Below, piece by piece: positions 57,518 through 64,000 of a stretch of 64,000 nt of DNA. The notes under the pieces are model-generated. The model did not search any database. It was not told where the DNA came from and saw only the letters and a list, made by a program, of their open reading frames with translations. Every line of letters starts with the position of its first letter. Position 1 is the stretch's first letter. The stretch covers positions 1-64,000 of the forward strand of contig JACPIQ010000008.1 in NCBI GenBank assembly GCA_016188005.1, in the 5' to 3' direction. The DNA is from Candidatus Rokuibacteriota bacterium. Its GTDB lineage: Bacteria > Methylomirabilota > Methylomirabilia > Rokubacteriales > CSP1-6. The position numbers and the translations under genes are program-made.

Positions 57518-59188
57518 TCAGGGGCGGCCCTCTACGGCGACGTCGAGGAGGTAGGGGCGCTTCGCCCGGAGGGCGGCGTCGAGGGCGGGGCGGAGGTCGG
57601 CGCCACGGCTGACACGGGCGGCGGTGACGCCCATGCCCTGGGCCAGCTCGGTGAAGCCGAGCGGCGGCTGCTCCAGGTCCATGTGCAGGTACGGGCCCTC
57701 GGCGCCGAGGCCGAAGCGCTGGCGATAGGTGTCCATGTTGTGCTTGAGGATGCGGTACTCGCGGTTGTCGAGGATGACGAACACCACCGCGAGATCGTGA
57801 TGGGCCGCCGTCCAGAGCGCCTGGATGCTGTACATGGCGGAGCCGTCCCCCGAGACCACGACGACCGGCCGATGCGGCTCGGCGAGCTTGACGCCGAGGC
57901 CGCCGGGCAGAGCCTGGCCGATGCCGCCCCCGCGGGCGCCCCAGTAGTCGCCCGGTCGAGTGAACGGGATCGTCCGCGCCAGGTCGGGTCCGGCCGTGAT
58001 GGCCTCGTCGATGACGATGGCGTCGGCAGGCAGCGCCGCGGCCAGCTCGGCCATTACGCGGGGCATGGAGAGGGGCTCGCGATCCCAGCGCCTGGCCGCG
58101 CGAGCGCGCTGGCTTTCCGCGTCCTGCTCCTTGAGGGCGCGCAGCGCGGCGTTGCGCCGCGCCGCCTCTTCCCGGCCGGCCGCCCCGGCGACGCGCTCGA
58201 TGGCCGCGCGCAGGGCGGCGAGGGCCTGGGCCGGGTGCGCGAGGAGACCGACCTGCACCGGGAAGTTGCGGGCCAGCCGCTCGGGGGCATCGGCGATCTG
58301 GATCAGCGCCGCGCCGTCGGGGAAGGGTGAGCCCGGCGCGAACCACACCTCCTCGAGGCAGCGGCCGCCGACGAGCAGCACGATGTCGGACCCGTCGAGG
58401 GCCCGGCGGATGGAGGCGGCGTCGAAGCCGAGGCGCAGCCGGCAGTTCGGGTGCGAGGTGGGGAAGGCGATCCCGAGGTGCACCCCCTCGTACCAGACGG
58501 CGGCGCCGAGGGCCTCGGCCAGCCCGAGCAGCTCGGCCTGCGCCCGGGCGTTGCCCGCGATGTCGCCGAGGACGATGGCGGGGCTCCGGCTGCCGGCGAG
58601 GAGTGCCGCGGCCTCCTCGACGCCGGCCGGGTCGGGCAGGGTCGCGCGGTAGAGTCCGCCGGGCGGAATCGCCGCGTGCTCCGTCTCCTGCTCGAGGACG
58701 TCGATGGGCAGCGCCACGAACACCGGGCCCGACGGCGGGTCGCTGGCGATCTTGAAGGCGCGGTGGAGGCAGAGGGCGAGCTCGTCGGCGCGCTCGGCCT
58801 GCACGCTCCACTTGGTGAGGGGCGCGGCCATGGCGACGAGGTCATGGCCCAGCAGGGGCTCGCGCAGCCGCATGCGGGTGTCCTGCTGGCCGGCCGTCAC
58901 CACCAGCGGGGCCCCCGCCTTCGCGGCGGCGTAGAGCATGCCCAGCGCATTGCCCAGGCCCGGCGCGACGTGCAGGTTGACGAAGGCGGTGCGGCCGCTG
59001 GCATGGGCGTAGTAGGCGGCGGCTCCGAGGGCGACGCCCTCGTGCAGGGCGACGATGTACCGGAGCCGGGGATGGCCGGCCAGGCCATCCATGAGCGGGC
59101 TCTCGGTGGTACCCGGGTTGCCGAAGATGTACTCCACCCCTTGCGCCACCAGGGTGTCCATGAGGACCTGCTTGCCGCGCATGCGCAT
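57518..59188 (-). CDS. Benzoylformate decarboxylase-like ThDP enzyme
   Basis: A 556-residue thiamine-diphosphate enzyme. YIFGNPGTTESPLMDGL (residue 20) is the signature of benzoylformate decarboxylase-like members, IVALHEGVALGAAAYY holds the catalytic Glu, and VVSGDGSAMYSIQALWTA then VILDNREYRIL is the ThDP-Mg motif (GDG...N). The order of PYR, central and PP domains is complete. Such enzymes decarboxylate 2-oxo acids; the true substrate is unknown. GGAGG precedes ATG 59188. An MFS transporter gene lies 10 bases upstream, so the two may import and degrade an aromatic or keto acid. Confidence 0.87.
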   Translation of the reverse strand: MRMRGKQVLMDTLVAQGVEYIFGNPGTTESPLMDGLAGHPRLRYIVALHEGVALGAAAYYAHASGRTAFVNLHVAPGLGNALGMLYAAAKAGAPLVVTAGQQDTRMRLREPLLGHDLVAMAAPLTKWSVQAERADELALCLHRAFKIASDPPSGPVFVALPIDVLEQETEHAAIPPGGLYRATLPDPAGVEEAAALLAGSRSPAIVLGDIAGNARAQAELLGLAEALGAAVWYEGVHLGIAFPTSHPNCRLRLGFDAASIRRALDGSDIVLLVGGRCLEEVWFAPGSPFPDGAALIQIADAPERLARNFPVQVGLLAHPAQALAALRAAIERVAGAAGREEAARRNAALRALKEQDAESQRARAARRWDREPLSMPRVMAELAAALPADAIVIDEAITAGPDLARTIPFTRPGDYWGARGGGIGQALPGGLGVKLAEPHRPVVVVSGDGSAMYSIQALWTAAHHDLAVVFVILDNREYRILKHNMDTYRQRFGLGAEGPYLHMDLEQPPLGFTELAQGMGVTAARVSRGADLRPALDAALRAKRPYLLDVAVEGRP

Positions 59189-59198
59189 GCTCCTCCAC

Positions 59199-60491
59199 TC
59201 AGGGATGGGGACGCCGGGGCAGTCGCCCGGCCCACACGGCGATGGTGGCGACCAGGGCGGAGGCGCCGGCGAGGGTGAAGGCCAGGACGTAGCTGCCCGT
59301 GACGTCGAAGAGATGCCCCGCCTGCCAGGCCCCGAGGGCGCTGCCGGCGGCCCCGCCGATCTGGGTGACGCCGAAGATGGCGCCGAAGTTCCGGCCCCGG
59401 AACCGATCGCTGACCATCGCGGGCATGAGGGAGGCGGTGACCGAGTAGCCGGAGCCGAACAGCACGGCGTAGGCGTACGGCAGCCAGGGAGTCGGGCTCG
59501 CGGTCATGCCCAGGAGCACGCCGACGCCGGCGAGCATCAAGGCCATGCCCAGTACGTACACCGCCTCCCGCGGGAAGAAGTCAGAGAGCCAGCCGCCGCC
59601 GGTCTTCCCGATGATGCTCGATGCGCCGACCACGCTCACCACCGATGCGGCCACCATCGGGGTCGCGTCGTGATCGACGAGGAAGGCGGCCTGGTGGACA
59701 TGCAGGCTCTGGGAGCAGAGGTTCCCCATGAAGGTGGCGGAGGCCAATACCCAGAAGGGCCGCGTGAGCATGGCGGCCGCCAGCGACGGGGCGGCGGCCG
59801 GCACCGGCGCCCCAGGGGCGCTCGCCAGTTCCGCGGGTGGCTCGGCGAGGGGCGGGGCGGCCGCCTCCCGCACGAGCAGCCAGGTCGCGGGCAGGATCCA
59901 CACCGCAGAGAGCGCGCTCAGCACGCGAAACGCCCAGCGCCAGCCGAAGGAGCCGATCAGCGCCTGGCAGAGCGGCACGACGAGGAAGATGCCGAGGCCG
60001 ATCCCGGCGCCGGCGATGCCCAGCGCCAGCCCCAGCCGCTCGCTGAAGTGGCGCTGCACGAGCACCACCGTCGGGGTCCAGCCGGCCGTGGCCACGCCGG
60101 CGGCGGTGAGACCGCCGAAGGCCAGGTAGAGCTGCCAGGGGGTATTGACCAGACTGTCGGCCCAGAGCCCGATGGCGAGGAGGAGGCCGCCGGCCGCGAT
60201 GATGCGACGGGGCCCGAGGCGGTCGCAGAGCCCGCCGAGCACGGGGTTCATGGCGCCGTGAACCAGGGTGAACACCGAGAAGGCGCCCGCCAGGGCAGAG
60301 CGGCTCCAGCCGAAGTCGCGCAGCCAGGCCACGAGGAACACCGTGTAGGCGTACCAGGTGCCGTAGACGAGTGACATCGTGATCACGGTGACGGCCAGGG
60401 TCCAGTGCGCCGCGGAGCGTGACATGCGAGGCTGTCGCGGGGAAGTGCCCCGCGCTGAGGGGGCTGAGGAGGCTGCACCCGGGACGGGCAT
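59199..60491 (-). CDS. MFS transporter (oxalate/monocarboxylate-like)
   Basis: A 430-residue permease with 12 hydrophobic helices. SLVYGTWYAYTVFLVAWLRD at helix 1 and GGLCDRLGPRRIIAAGGLLL (the MFS loop 2-3 motif) identify the family; WLSDFFPREAVYVLGM is the second-half equivalent. A central Pro/Ala-rich loop divides the halves. It resembles monocarboxylate or oxalate:formate-type MFS proteins. The start may be ATG 60491 or the inner ATG 60428. It sits directly upstream of the ThDP enzyme in the same direction, suggesting its substrate is taken up here. Confidence 0.85.
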   Translation of the reverse strand: MPVPGAASSAPSARGTSPRQPRMSRSAAHWTLAVTVITMSLVYGTWYAYTVFLVAWLRDFGWSRSALAGAFSVFTLVHGAMNPVLGGLCDRLGPRRIIAAGGLLLAIGLWADSLVNTPWQLYLAFGGLTAAGVATAGWTPTVVLVQRHFSERLGLALGIAGAGIGLGIFLVVPLCQALIGSFGWRWAFRVLSALSAVWILPATWLLVREAAAPPLAEPPAELASAPGAPVPAAAPSLAAAMLTRPFWVLASATFMGNLCSQSLHVHQAAFLVDHDATPMVAASVVSVVGASSIIGKTGGGWLSDFFPREAVYVLGMALMLAGVGVLLGMTASPTPWLPYAYAVLFGSGYSVTASLMPAMVSDRFRGRNFGAIFGVTQIGGAAGSALGAWQAGHLFDVTGSYVLAFTLAGASALVATIAVWAGRLPRRPHP

Positions 60492-60644
60492 GCCATGGAG
60501 GGGCGCCGAGTGCCAGACTGCGGAGCACGCCGGGGGGAGTGGCCCCTGGACTTCCGGGCGCCGCTCGGCGGCGCGACCGGACAGGAGGAGCTCCGTGGAG
60601 CTGAACAGCCGGATGATGGACGGCTCGATTCCCCAAGATCCCGA

Positions 60645-60887
60645 GGGGCGCTGCGCCTCGCGGAGGAGGCGAGGCTTGTCGGGCAGGCTGGTTGTCGAGG
60701 TCGCGGCCGAGTGCCATCCGTCCCCAAGCCCGCGCCGTGCGGCCAGGCGCCGCGGGGCTCCCGCCGCCGATCCAGAGAGGCACGTGCGGCTTCTGCGTGG
60801 GCTTCGGGGGCGACGCCACAGTCCTCGACCTGGAAGTACTGACCCGCGACCGCGGGTGCTCTTCGGCCCAGAGGACGTTCTGAGATG
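60645..60887 (-). pseudogene. Fragment of a second LLM F420-type oxidoreductase
   Basis: About 240 bases closely match 62943-63174, the middle of the intact LLM gene, including QKPHVPLWIGG and GDGWHSAAT-like codons, but with indels that break the frame. It has neither N- nor C-terminus. Shows that the LLM gene was duplicated and one copy lost. Confidence 0.75.
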
Positions 60888-61056
60888 CCCGGTCGGTCCG
60901 AGGCGAAGCGGCGCAGCCGAGCCGCCCGGCCTGGTTGCGGCCGCGAGGCCGCGCTAGGAAAGATTAACGCCGGTTCGCATCACGCGGCCGCATGCAGCGG
61001 GCCTCCAGAACGCCCTGAAAGCCTCCGGCCTCGTCGAGCCGGCGTTTCGGTGTTCG
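60888..61056. other. Short intergenic stretch
   Basis: Contains CCGGC-TCGACGA-GCCGG-like complementarity on the minus strand just after the PEP-CTERM stop; too weak to call a terminator. Nothing else recognised. Confidence 0.3.
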
Positions 61057-61974
61057 TTACCCGCGCCTGCGCGCCCGGTGCAGCCCGAACAGGCCGCCAA
61101 GACCCGCCCCGAGCAGCAAGAGACTCGCCGGTTCGGGCACCGCGGTGAATTCATGATCCGTCTGCGCCATCGCCAGCCGTCCCTCCGGCGCGCCGTCTTC
61201 GGCGCTGCCGTAGAGCGGCCCGGTCGTCGTCCAGCCCGTGGACGGGTCGAAGGCAAAGGGCGCCCAGCTGAAGGTCATGCCCGGCAGCGCGGCGACCTGG
61301 CCATTGAGGACGGTGAAGACCTGGTTCGGGGCAAAGCTTGGGATGCCGCCCGGCGCGGCCATGAATTCCTCCAGATTGACGAGGCTGTAGAGCGTCACGT
61401 CGGTGAAGATGTCGAAGAAACTGTCCACCGCCCACAAATCCGGGATGAGGACGGGCACGTCATTGCCGACGCTCTGGTGAATGAAATCGGAATTGCTCTC
61501 GATAGTCCATTCCGCGCTGCCCGTGTCGAAATAGAAGGATTCGATCCACAGGAGCGCGCCGGCGCCGTTGCCTGGCTGATTGCCGCCGCCGCCCGGCAGC
61601 GGTCCGCCGCCCCCGCCGCCAAACGGATTCGGCCCGGGGCCGCCGCCGGCGTTCGGCGCCTTGGTCGTGTTGAAGGCGTCGCAATTCGTTCTGTTGAATT
61701 CGCCGGCCTTGATGTACAGCGTCCTTGAGCCGCCGGCCGGGATGACGCCAAGATCACGTTGCCCGATGTCCCGGCCTTTCTCATCCGTGATGTGAACGGT
61801 GAACTCTTTCGCCGCGCCGCCGAAATTCTGCTCCACGAGGGAGACGTCTTTGGAACAGTCGCGGCTGCCGCCGGGAACGGGCACTGACGTGGCGGACGCC
61901 GGCGCGACTTGCGCGCAGGCGAAAAGCACCGTGGCGAAAAACGCCGCGCGATGAAATGACAGTGGTCCTTGCAT
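61057..61974 (-). CDS. PEP-CTERM protein, Gly-rich, VPEPAS type
   Basis: Exported protein of 305 residues. Signal peptide: FHRAAFFATVLFACAQVAP then ASATS near residue 28. A small beta-domain follows (VSLVEQNFGGAAKEFTVHI, VIPAGGSRTLYIKAGE), then a Gly/Pro-rich linker (near residues 105-135), a second domain (GALLWIESFYFDTGSAEWTI), and the signal VPEPASLLLLGAGLGG with tail LHRARRRG. The tail type differs from the VPEPTTLLLWG proteins at the other end of the window. ATG 61974 with GGGAG upstream is chosen over longer Arg-rich starts. A good sigma-54-like box lies at 62068-62082. Confidence 0.87.
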   Translation of the reverse strand: MQGPLSFHRAAFFATVLFACAQVAPASATSVPVPGGSRDCSKDVSLVEQNFGGAAKEFTVHITDEKGRDIGQRDLGVIPAGGSRTLYIKAGEFNRTNCDAFNTTKAPNAGGGPGPNPFGGGGGGPLPGGGGNQPGNGAGALLWIESFYFDTGSAEWTIESNSDFIHQSVGNDVPVLIPDLWAVDSFFDIFTDVTLYSLVNLEEFMAAPGGIPSFAPNQVFTVLNGQVAALPGMTFSWAPFAFDPSTGWTTTGPLYGSAEDGAPEGRLAMAQTDHEFTAVPEPASLLLLGAGLGGLFGLHRARRRG

Positions 61975-62479
61975 GGCTGGTCTCCCGGGGAAGGATGTTT
62001 CCCCAAGCGAACCCAAAGCGGGCCAAGCGACATTCAACCTGCAGATCTGTCGCGACCTGGCCACCGAGCATACGCCGTGCCAGACACGGGCACTGTCACC
62101 CATCCAGTTGAAACAACGAATGGAATCCCACCCACGGCTGAATCGCCGGCATGCCGGGCTCGTCACCTTGTAAGGATTCCCGACGGGTTCCCAGAGCGAA
62201 ACCCGCTTCGATTGGCAGGCGACGAAGCCGATCACGGGCGTCGCCCTTGAGCGGGTGTTCCAGCCCCTCCTTCGGCCGGCGTAGCGGTCTCAGAGCAGGG
62301 ACGGCTGGTTGCCCTTGTACCGGTCCCAGTCGGGACCACTTCCTATGGAACCTCCTCCGCCGTCCTCTTGCCGACCGGGACAGTCTGGGGCTGAGCCTCG
62401 AGGGCTTCGAGCCGATCGGTCCTCTGGCCAGCAAGCTCTGGACCTTCACGCCCGCGGATTCTCGTACGGCCCACCTGTG
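61975..62479. other. Upstream region of the VPEPAS PEP-CTERM gene
   Basis: No gene supported. Contains the sigma-54-like box (62068-62082) and, between it and the gene, GCGACA (62027) and TGTCGC (62048) in inverted orientation. The part from 62150 to 62479 shows nothing recognisable. Confidence 0.5.
62068..62082 (-). promoter_or_regulatory. Sigma-54-like promoter of the VPEPAS PEP-CTERM gene
   Basis: On the minus strand TGGCACGGCGTATGC: a perfect TGGCACG -24 half and GC exactly 10 bases after GG (ATGC for TTGC at -12). It leaves a leader of about 80 bases to ATG 61974. The best of the PEP-CTERM-linked sites in the window. Confidence 0.6.
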
Positions 62480-62690
62480 TCAGATGCCCGCACGGCGCCA
62501 CCGCGCGTGCACGCTGAACCCGAGCACCACTCCGGACCCCAAAATGAGCAACATCAGCGTCGAAGGCTCCGGCACTGTAGCCAAGTCGAGCGTAATCCCC
62601 GTGCTCGGGGTATTGCTGCCGCATCCGAATCTCCGGTCGTCCGTGGTCGTGCAGGCAAAGCTCACCAACGAAAAATCCTTATCGATCCTA
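62480..62690 (-). pseudogene. PEP-CTERM protein C-terminal fragment
   Basis: The frame gives DKDFSLVSFACTTTDDRRFG, CGSNTPSTGITLDLAT and VPEPSTLMLLILGSGVVLG with tail HARWRRAG: the last 68 residues of a PEP-CTERM protein. No start codon or signal peptide lies upstream; the frame runs on antisense to the LLM gene region without homology. A GTG inside (VSFACTT) cannot supply a signal peptide. Third sorting-signal subtype in the window. Confidence 0.7.
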
Positions 62691-62733
62691 TGCGCGGGGC
62701 ATGAGCGACGGTCGCCGCCGGCGGAGCCCGGGC

Positions 62734-63615
62734 TCATCCGGCGTCGCGCCGGTACGGCGCGATGACGTGGGTGGCGATGGACTCCAGGCGCTGGAGCACC
62801 TTGTCGCGATCGAGGCTGAACACCGGCGCGAGCAGGTGCCGCACGCCCTGGGCGGCGAAGTGGTGGGCAAGATCCAGCGTGAGCCGATCCGTGGGCGAGG
62901 CGCTGATGACGAACTCCGCCTCCGTGCGTCCGGCCCGGTCCAGCGCCTCGCGGAGGAGGCGGAGCTTGCCGGGCAGGTCGGCCGCCGAGGTGGCGGCCGA
63001 GTGCCATCCGTCCCCGAGCCGCGCCGCGCGGCCGAGCGCCGCTGGACTCTCGCCGCCGATCCAGAGAGGCACGTGCGGCTTCTGCGCGGGCTTGGGGGCG
63101 AAGCCACAGTCCTCGACCTGGAAGTACTGACCCGAGAAGCGCGGGTGCTCCTCGGTCCAGAGGACCTTCATGAGCCGCAGGTACTCGTCCATGCGGCGGC
63201 CACGGTCGTGGAACGAGGCCCCGAGGAGGGTGAACTCCTCTTCCATCCAGCCCACGCCGGCCCCGAAGATGACGCGCCCCCGCGAGAGGTGGTCGGCGCT
63301 GGCGATCTGCTTGGCGGTGACGATGGGGTGCCGCATGGGCACCACCGTGATGCTGGTGCCGAGGCGGATCGTCGTGGTGTGGGCGGCGAGGTAGCCGAGG
63401 GCGACCATGGGATCGAGCCAGTCCAGGTCCGGGTCGTACGGGAAGCTGCCGTCCCGGGAATACGGGTAGGTCGAGGCCAGGCGCCGCGGGACGATGATGT
63501 GATCGGCCAGGAACACCGAGTGATAGCCCAGCTCCTCGGCCCGGCGCGCGACGCGCGCCAGCGTCTCGGGCTCGGCGAGGGGTCCCACGCCGAAGATGTG
63601 TGCGCCGAAGTCCAT
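62734..63615 (-). CDS. LLM-class F420-dependent oxidoreductase
   Basis: A 293-residue TIM-barrel luciferase-like monooxygenase. MDFGAHIFGVGPLAEPET opens; LGYHSVFLADHIIVP, ATIRLGT-type TTTIRLGTSITVVPMRHPI, RVIFGAGVGWMEEEFTLLG and KPHVPLWIGGESPAALGRAA follow, all typical of probable F420-dependent members. It uses F420 or FMN; the substrate is unknown. AGGAGG precedes ATG 63615. It lies 30 bases after the PIN-toxin gene and may share its transcript, although the functions look unrelated. A broken copy of its middle part lies at 60645-60887. Confidence 0.9.
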   Translation of the reverse strand: MDFGAHIFGVGPLAEPETLARVARRAEELGYHSVFLADHIIVPRRLASTYPYSRDGSFPYDPDLDWLDPMVALGYLAAHTTTIRLGTSITVVPMRHPIVTAKQIASADHLSRGRVIFGAGVGWMEEEFTLLGASFHDRGRRMDEYLRLMKVLWTEEHPRFSGQYFQVEDCGFAPKPAQKPHVPLWIGGESPAALGRAARLGDGWHSAATSAADLPGKLRLLREALDRAGRTEAEFVISASPTDRLTLDLAHHFAAQGVRHLLAPVFSLDRDKVLQRLESIATHVIAPYRRDAG

Positions 63616-63645
63616 GAGTCCTCCTTTGCGCGGCGGGGGTGTCGG

Positions 63646-64000
63646 CTAACGCCGGTGCGCGGCTGGGCTTTCGGGGTTGATGACCGTGAGGCCCTCGGCC
63701 TCCGCCGCCCGGAGGAGCCGATTGTCGGCGGCGACGAAGGTGATGGGCTCGCCCAGCTCCGTGTGAAGGCGGCACGCCGAGGCGAGGTGAATGGCGTCGA
63801 ACCCCTTCAGCGGGTGACGCTGGATGAGCTGGCGGGCGACATCGAGGACGGGGCCAGAGAGGTCGACGCGGAGACAGCCCTGCCAGTCGTGCTCGAACTG
63901 GCGACAGGACCCGGCGTACTCGGCAGGCGAGAGGTCGCGCTCCCGGTGACGGCGTGTGAGTCCGGCGTACACCTCGGCGTAGGCGATGTTCGCCGTCGCG
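63646..64000 (-). CDS. PIN-domain (VapC-like) toxin, cut by window edge
   Basis: The open frame runs off the window. Visible: ANIAYAEVYAGLTRRHRE (conserved Glu), LRVDLSGPVLDVARQLIQR, LKGFDAIHLASACRLH (second Asp) and ITFVAADNRLLRAAEAEGL (acidic C-terminal patch). These are the last three quarters of a VapC-type PIN domain; the first Asp and any antitoxin lie beyond base 64000. Length and frame are otherwise normal. Confidence 0.85.
   Translation of the reverse strand, partial: ATANIAYAEVYAGLTRRHRERDLSPAEYAGSCRQFEHDWQGCLRVDLSGPVLDVARQLIQRHPLKGFDAIHLASACRLHTELGEPITFVAADNRLLRAAEAEGLTVINPESPAAHRR

Noticed and set aside
60888-61056. Rho-independent terminator after the VPEPAS gene
   Set aside because: The stem is short with mismatches and no U-run follows.
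1-64000. tRNA, rRNA or riboswitch
   Set aside because: No TTCGA-type T-loop with flanking stems or other RNA signature was found on reading; absence is not proven without a covariance search.

Overview
This is a GC-rich bacterial segment with no rRNA, tRNA or housekeeping gene, so taxonomy can only be inferred. PEP-CTERM surface proteins, exosortase, an XrtA-type exopolysaccharide (EPS) locus, a PrsR-like sigma-54 activator, many toxin-antitoxin (TA) pairs and RAYT (REP-associated tyrosine transposase) repeats point to an uncultivated Gram-negative soil or sediment lineage. Something like Rokubacteria, NC10 or a deltaproteobacterial relative would fit; this placement is a low-confidence inference.

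Region 1 (1-15.5 kb) is mosaic and decaying. It opens with the N-terminal part of an intact-looking exosortase (1-575). It then holds three complete PEP-CTERM protein genes (983-1777, 13255-14037, 14333-15142) among broken copies of the same system: a 5'-truncated and frameshifted exosortase, an EpsI-TPR fusion, at least five pieces of a TPR (PrsT-like) gene, and loose PEP-CTERM tails. TA modules sit in between: BrnT/BrnA fused into the TPR gene, DUF433/DUF5615, AbiEi/AbiEii, Phd/ParE and RHH/PIN (frameshifted). RAYT-type repeat ends, a 142-bp non-autonomous element, a 59-64-bp dispersed repeat and a 127-bp palindrome are also present.

Region 2 (15.6-49.2 kb) is one minus-strand block of 28 tightly packed genes; 12 of the 27 junctions are 4-base stop/start overlaps. 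In the direction of transcription it begins with a PrsR-like response regulator, a polysaccharide chain-length protein, an ExeA-like ATPase, a PEP-CTERM/EpsH1-type sugar transferase and a BY-kinase. It continues with glycosyltransferases, Wzx and Wzy, APS kinase, two glutamine-dependent amidotransferases, a NodU/CmcH carbamoyltransferase, a glucuronyl C5-epimerase, deacetylases, FemAB and GNAT acyltransferases, five methyltransferases and a beta-helix protein. Together these suggest a secreted uronic-acid polymer that is epimerised, amidated, carbamoylated, methylated and possibly sulfated.

Region 3 (49.2-64 kb) starts with a divergent 1369-residue regulator that joins a sigma-54 activator module to a cyclase-like domain, an AAA ATPase and TPRs. 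Next come RHH/MazF and Phd/VapC modules, a GMC oxidoreductase remnant, a chlorite-dismutase-like protein cut by an internally deleted RAYT element, a benzoylformate-decarboxylase-like enzyme, an MFS transporter, another PEP-CTERM gene, an F420-type LLM oxidoreductase (plus a fragment of a second copy) and a partial PIN toxin.

Two regulatory patterns recur. All four complete PEP-CTERM genes carry a -24/-12 (sigma-54-like) element upstream, which fits control by the PrsR-like activator. Several short operons have a TANNNT box exactly 6 nt before ATG, which suggests leaderless transcripts.
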